Origin: Pseudoxanthomonas helianthi
GTDB lineage: Bacteria > Pseudomonadota > Gammaproteobacteria > Xanthomonadales > Xanthomonadaceae
Direction of reading: 5' to 3'
NCBI RefSeq assembly: GCF_017939625.1
Contig: NZ_JAGKTC010000001.1
Span: forward strand, 1,288,778 to 1,352,777
DNA length: 64,000 nucleotides
Below, piece after piece: positions 60,968-64,000 of the stretch. The translations under genes were made by a program, and so were the position numbers. The notes under the pieces were generated by a model, which searched no databases, had not been told where the DNA came from, and was given only the letters and a program-made list of their open reading frames with translations. How positions within the stretch are numbered: the first letter of the stretch is position 1; each line of letters opens with the position of its first letter.

Positions 60968-62341
60968 TTACGCGGCGCAGTAACGATCCGCGACATCCAG
61001 CGTTTCGTCGATGATCGCCAGGCCATCGCGCAGGTCCTGTTCGTCGATGACCAGCGGCGGCACTACGTGCAGGCGATTGGCGACCACGAACGGCCATAGC
61101 CCGCGCCGCTTGCAGGCGTTGGCGAACTCCGCCATCGGCGCGTTGTCGGCGCCACTGGCGTTGAACGGCACCAGCGGCTCGCGCGTGTCGCGGTCGCGGA
61201 CCAGTTCGACCGCCCAGAACAGGCCGAGGCCGCGCACGTCGCCGACCGACGGATGCCGGCGCTGCATCGCCTGCAACGCGGGGCCGACGATTTCGTCGCC
61301 GAGCCGGCGGGTACGGTCGATCAGGTTTTCCGCCTTGTAGATGCCGATGCAGGCCACCGCGGCGGCGCAGGCCAGCGGATGCCCGGAATAGGTCAGGCCG
61401 CCGGGATAGGCGCGCGTAGCGAAGCTCGCCGCGATGGCATCGCTGAGGATCACCCCGCCCAGCGGCACGTAGCCCGAGTTCACGCCCTTGGCGAAGGTGA
61501 TCAGGTCGGGCACCACGTTCCAGCGGTCGATCGCGAACCACTCGCCGCAGCGGCCGAAGCCGGCCATCACCTCGTCGGCGATCATCACGATGCCGTGCGC
61601 GTCGCACAGCGCGCGCACGCCCTGCAGGTAACCGTCCGGTGGCACCAGGATGCCGTTGGCGCCGACCACGGTTTCCAGCAGGATCGCGGCGATGCCGTGC
61701 ACGCCTTCGACCATGATCGTGTCGGCCAGGTGGGCCAGGGCGCGGGCGCACTCTTCTTCCTCATCGGCGGCATGGAAGGCGGAGCGATACGGATACGGGC
61801 CCCAGAACTTCACGAACCCCGGCGCTCCCGGCTCCGACGCCCAGCGCCGCGGGTCGCCGGTCGCGGTGATCGCGCCGGCGGTCGCGCCGTGGTAGCTGCG
61901 GTAGGCGCTCAACACCTTGTACCGGCCGGTATGCAGGCGCGCCATGCGGATTGCATTCTCCACCGCTTCCGCACCACCGTTGGTGAAGAACACCCAGTCG
62001 AGATCGCCCGGCGCGAGCCCGGCGATCAGCCGCGCCGCTTCGCTGGTCGCTTCGTTGGCGTGGTACGGCGCCAGCGTGCACAGCTTCGCGGCCTGCGCAT
62101 GGATCGCCGCGATCATGGCCGGGTGCTGGTGGCCGACGTTGGCGTTGACCAGCTGGCTGGAAAAATCCAGCCAGCGCTTGCCGTGCTCGTCGCGGAAATA
62201 GGCGCCATCCGCGCTGGTGACGACGAGGGGCGCCGGGCCGTCGAGCGCCGACCACGAATGCAGCACGTGGCGGCGGTCGTCGCGCGCGGCCAGCGATGCG
62301 GTCGCGTCGGCGGGAACATCGATGGCCGCCATCGGACGCAT
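60968..62341 (-). CDS. Class III PLP-dependent aminotransferase
   Basis: This is a 457-residue enzyme of the omega-aminotransferase group. YFRDEHGKRWLDFSSQLVNANVGH is the N-terminal block, FFTNGGAEAVENAIRMAR binds the cofactor phosphate, YRSYHGATAGA holds the aromatic stack, IADEVMAGFGRCG contains the aspartate pairing with the pyridine nitrogen, and FAKGVNSGYVPLGG carries the catalytic lysine. The substrate is unknown. It follows a VOC gene and a diiron-oxidase-like gene on the same strand with short gaps, so all three should act in one pathway. Confidence 0.9.
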   Translation of the reverse strand: MRPMAAIDVPADATASLAARDDRRHVLHSWSALDGPAPLVVTSADGAYFRDEHGKRWLDFSSQLVNANVGHQHPAMIAAIHAQAAKLCTLAPYHANEATSEAARLIAGLAPGDLDWVFFTNGGAEAVENAIRMARLHTGRYKVLSAYRSYHGATAGAITATGDPRRWASEPGAPGFVKFWGPYPYRSAFHAADEEEECARALAHLADTIMVEGVHGIAAILLETVVGANGILVPPDGYLQGVRALCDAHGIVMIADEVMAGFGRCGEWFAIDRWNVVPDLITFAKGVNSGYVPLGGVILSDAIAASFATRAYPGGLTYSGHPLACAAAVACIGIYKAENLIDRTRRLGDEIVGPALQAMQRRHPSVGDVRGLGLFWAVELVRDRDTREPLVPFNASGADNAPMAEFANACKRRGLWPFVVANRLHVVPPLVIDEQDLRDGLAIIDETLDVADRYCAA

Positions 62342-62350
62342 CGGACGGAC

Positions 62351-62785
62351 TCAGGGCACGAAGGTCTGTTCGGGATCGTCGAACGACTTGAATTCCAGCG
62401 CGTTGCCCGACGGGTCGAACAGGAACATGGTCACGTGTTGCCCCGGCTTGCCCTTCAGGCGCAGGTGCGGCTCTTCGTGGAAGGCGACACCGGCCGACTT
62501 CAGGCGCGAAGCCAGGGTTTCCCAGGACACGCGATCGAGGTTCATGCCGAAATGCGGCACCGGCACCGCCTCGCCGTCGAAGCGGCTGTCGTGCAGCGGC
62601 GCGCTGTCCGTTGCGATGTGCGCGACCAGGTGATGGCCGAAGAAATCGAAATCCTGGTAATTGGTGTCGCTGCGGCCCTTCGGGCAGCCGAGCACGTCGC
62701 CGTAGAAATGGCGTGCCTCGTCGAGGTCGCGCACCGGGAACGCGAGGTGGAACCTGTTGGTGGCGGATGAGGGCTGCGCGCTCAC
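62351..62785 (-). CDS. VOC-family metalloenzyme-like protein
   Basis: This is a 144-residue VOC-fold protein. FHLAFPVRDLDEARHFYGDVLGC starts the first repeat, GHHLVAHI and VPHFGMNLDRVSWETLA lie in the middle, and MFLFDPSGNALEFKSF carries the usual final glutamate ligand. Histidines and Glu would form the metal site, so an enzyme role (isomerase, lyase or dioxygenase) is possible. GTG 62785 overlaps the upstream stop (GTGA), indicating coupled translation with the diiron protein. Confidence 0.87.
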   Translation of the reverse strand: MSAQPSSATNRFHLAFPVRDLDEARHFYGDVLGCPKGRSDTNYQDFDFFGHHLVAHIATDSAPLHDSRFDGEAVPVPHFGMNLDRVSWETLASRLKSAGVAFHEEPHLRLKGKPGQHVTMFLFDPSGNALEFKSFDDPEQTFVP

Positions 62786-63504
62786 GAAGCCGTCTCCAGC
62801 CGCGGCACGCATGCATCGAAGATGTTCTGCCAGAACAGGTTCCATGCGGCGATGCTGCGTTCGTAGCCCTTGGCCAGCGCCGGCAGCACCGCGGGATCCT
62901 CGCGGATGTATTCGTCGATCGCCGCGCGGGTCAGTTCGCCGTGGACGATGTCTTCCTCGCCGGTGTGGATGGTCCAGAACTCCCAGTCGATGTCGCCGGC
63001 GTTGGCGCGGATGAACGGATTCTCGCGCATGTGCTCGAACATCACCGACAGGTAGGTCTGGCACAGGCATTCGCCGCCCATGCCGCGCAGGCCGACGCCG
63101 AACGCGGGCGGACTGGCGGACAGGTCGCGGGTCAGTCCCTGCAGGATGCGCCGGTTCGCGTCCAGCGGACGCTGCAGGGCTTCGTACTCGACGCCGATGC
63201 TCGCCAGGAAGCGGTCGTACACCGCGGGATGCGCCTTGTCCGCATCGCCTTCGCCCAATTCCTCGGAGAGGATCCAGCCCAACAGGCTGCGCAGGCGGCC
63301 GAACGGCAGCTTGGCCACCAGCAGCGCGAGGTCGGCGATGTAGTCGATGGTGAAGAACCGGTACTGGATGCACACCTCGCGCAGCGCTTCGGGCGGCACA
63401 TGGTCGAGCGCCCGCATCCGCTGCGCGGCCAGCACTTCGGTCGCCTGCTTGGCCTGGTCGGCGAAATTCCAGAATTGCTCCCGGGTCGTCACTGCTGTTT
63501 GCAT
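62782..63504 (-). CDS. Haem-oxygenase-like diiron oxidase (iron-containing redox enzyme family)
   Basis: This is a 240-residue all-helical protein of the haem-oxygenase-like diiron group (relatives: UndA, SznF central domain, CADD). Likely ligands are the glutamates and histidine of WILSEELGEGDADKAHPAVY and the later FWTIHTGEEDIVHGELT (His, Asp, His). Such enzymes activate oxygen to cleave C-C bonds or oxidise amines. It heads an operon with a VOC protein and an aminotransferase, pointing to metabolism of an amino acid or amine. AGGAG precedes ATG 63504 at good spacing. Confidence 0.85.
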   Translation of the reverse strand: MQTAVTTREQFWNFADQAKQATEVLAAQRMRALDHVPPEALREVCIQYRFFTIDYIADLALLVAKLPFGRLRSLLGWILSEELGEGDADKAHPAVYDRFLASIGVEYEALQRPLDANRRILQGLTRDLSASPPAFGVGLRGMGGECLCQTYLSVMFEHMRENPFIRANAGDIDWEFWTIHTGEEDIVHGELTRAAIDEYIREDPAVLPALAKGYERSIAAWNLFWQNIFDACVPRLETAS

Positions 63505-63820
63505 CGCGTCACTCCTGAGTCGAATGAGGGATGCAGACTCGACGTGCCCGCATGGTGCCTCGGTTTCGTTCGTCGAGATGTTGTCTTCGGATGCGTGAGT
63601 GCGACGTGCAGGAAAAGCGCGGATAAAGCCACTGTTCACGCTGGCTATCACGCGGCGACAACGAACGTGTATGCATTGCTTAACCGTTCGATGCGTATGT
63701 GGCGAAAACGCGACCTGGCGCGCATTCAGTTCCACTGGCGAAAGTCACGCGGCGTAGAGTGGCCAAGCGCGATGATGGCGCGGTTCCGCGCGACGAAGGC
63801 TGGATCAGGCGATCACCGAA
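63505..63820. promoter_or_regulatory. Divergent control region of the diiron/aminotransferase and PP-loop genes
   Basis: A 316-bp gene-free stretch between two divergent genes. TGGCGAAA occurs twice, near 63699 and 63736, on the same strand and may be part of a binding site. No clear promoter boxes or palindromes were found. Confidence 0.35.
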
Positions 63821-64000
63821 ATGAACGACGCAATGCAATCGCAAGTGGACGCCGAGCCGATGAGCGACGCGGATCGCGCGGTCAAACTGTTGTGGACCGG
63901 CGGCTGGGATTCGACCTTCCAGCTGCTGCGCCTGCTATTGAAGCACCGCCTGCCGGTCGTTCCCTATTACCTCGAGGATGCGACGCGCGCCTCGACCGCG
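63821..64000 (+). CDS. PP-loop (adenine nucleotide alpha-hydrolase-like) protein, N-terminal part
   Basis: Only the first 60 residues are in the window. KLLWTGGWDSTFQLLRLLLK resembles the ATP-binding PP-loop (SGGxDS) of enzymes such as asparagine synthetase, QueC and ThiI, with Trp-Thr in place of the usual hydrophobic-Ser. LPVVPYYLEDATRAST follows as the next strand. It would activate a carbonyl or carboxyl group with ATP. It is divergent from the diiron/VOC/aminotransferase genes and may belong to the same pathway. ATG 63821 is the probable start; ATGs at 63833 and 63860 are possible. Confidence 0.7.
   Translation, partial: MNDAMQSQVDAEPMSDADRAVKLLWTGGWDSTFQLLRLLLKHRLPVVPYYLEDATRASTA

Overview
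The window is 64 kb of GC-rich DNA that looks like a chromosomal segment of a gammaproteobacterium of the Xanthomonadaceae/Lysobacteraceae type (Lysobacter, Luteimonas or Xanthomonas relatives). The reasons are high GC with strong codon bias, frequent ATGA and GTGA stop/start overlaps, many TonB-dependent functions, and several families of long intergenic palindromes typical of that group. I saw no rRNA, tRNA or CRISPR array. The assignment rests on overall style and not on a marker gene.

Region 1 (1-13.7 kb) is the most interesting part. Seven minus-strand genes run exaC-type aldehyde dehydrogenase, TonB receptor, PQQ alcohol dehydrogenase, a solute-binding-protein/cytochrome c fusion, porin, a PqqU (YncD)-like TonB receptor, and DUF779 protein. 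An AcoR-type sigma-54 activator is divergent from them. A canonical -24/-12 promoter precedes exaC, and a perfect 19-bp inverted repeat lies in the leader of the activator. The dehydrogenase carries the second aspartate (W-D-Y-D) that marks lanthanide-dependent quinoproteins. Together the genes read as a lanthanide/PQQ alcohol-oxidation unit with its own cofactor import, electron acceptor, outer-membrane channel and aldehyde-removing step. The N-terminus of an aspartate/aromatic aminotransferase lies at the left edge.

Region 2 (13.7-29.9 kb) holds housekeeping genes: a CadC-like regulator with TPRs, a small secreted protein, tatD, hrpB, and a recC-recB-recD operon followed by a secreted esterase. 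recB and recD each contain an in-frame translated palindromic repeat, and the recB C-terminus runs through another palindrome.

Region 3 (30.0-34.7 kb) is an AT-richer defence island: an OLD-family ATPase/nuclease, a type II restriction-modification set (PD-(D/E)XK nuclease, Xre regulator, divergent adenine methyltransferase), and a solitary integron gene cassette. The cassette consists of an unknown 156-residue protein, an attC site and a matching upstream core site.

Region 4 (34.9-48.4 kb) has a YkgJ/methyltransferase pair, a fasciclin protein with a clear terminator, an arsenic operon (arsR-arsI-arsN2-arsC-aqp) with a nested operator and no classical efflux pump, folE, a Tet-type MFS carrier, a hexose-phosphate mutarotase, a GAF-GGDEF cyclase, a PepSY protein, a tandem-domain methylglyoxal synthase, and a lipoprotein MsrA-thioredoxin-MsrB fusion.

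Region 5 (48.7-64 kb) has gltD/gltB, a VOC protein, an I78-type inhibitor lipoprotein, an MltB transglycosylase, a 7-TM protein, and a BlaI/BlaR1-type locus whose promoter -10 lies inside an operator. It ends with an uncharacterised group: class III aminotransferase, VOC protein and haem-oxygenase-like diiron enzyme, divergent from a PP-loop protein cut by the window edge.
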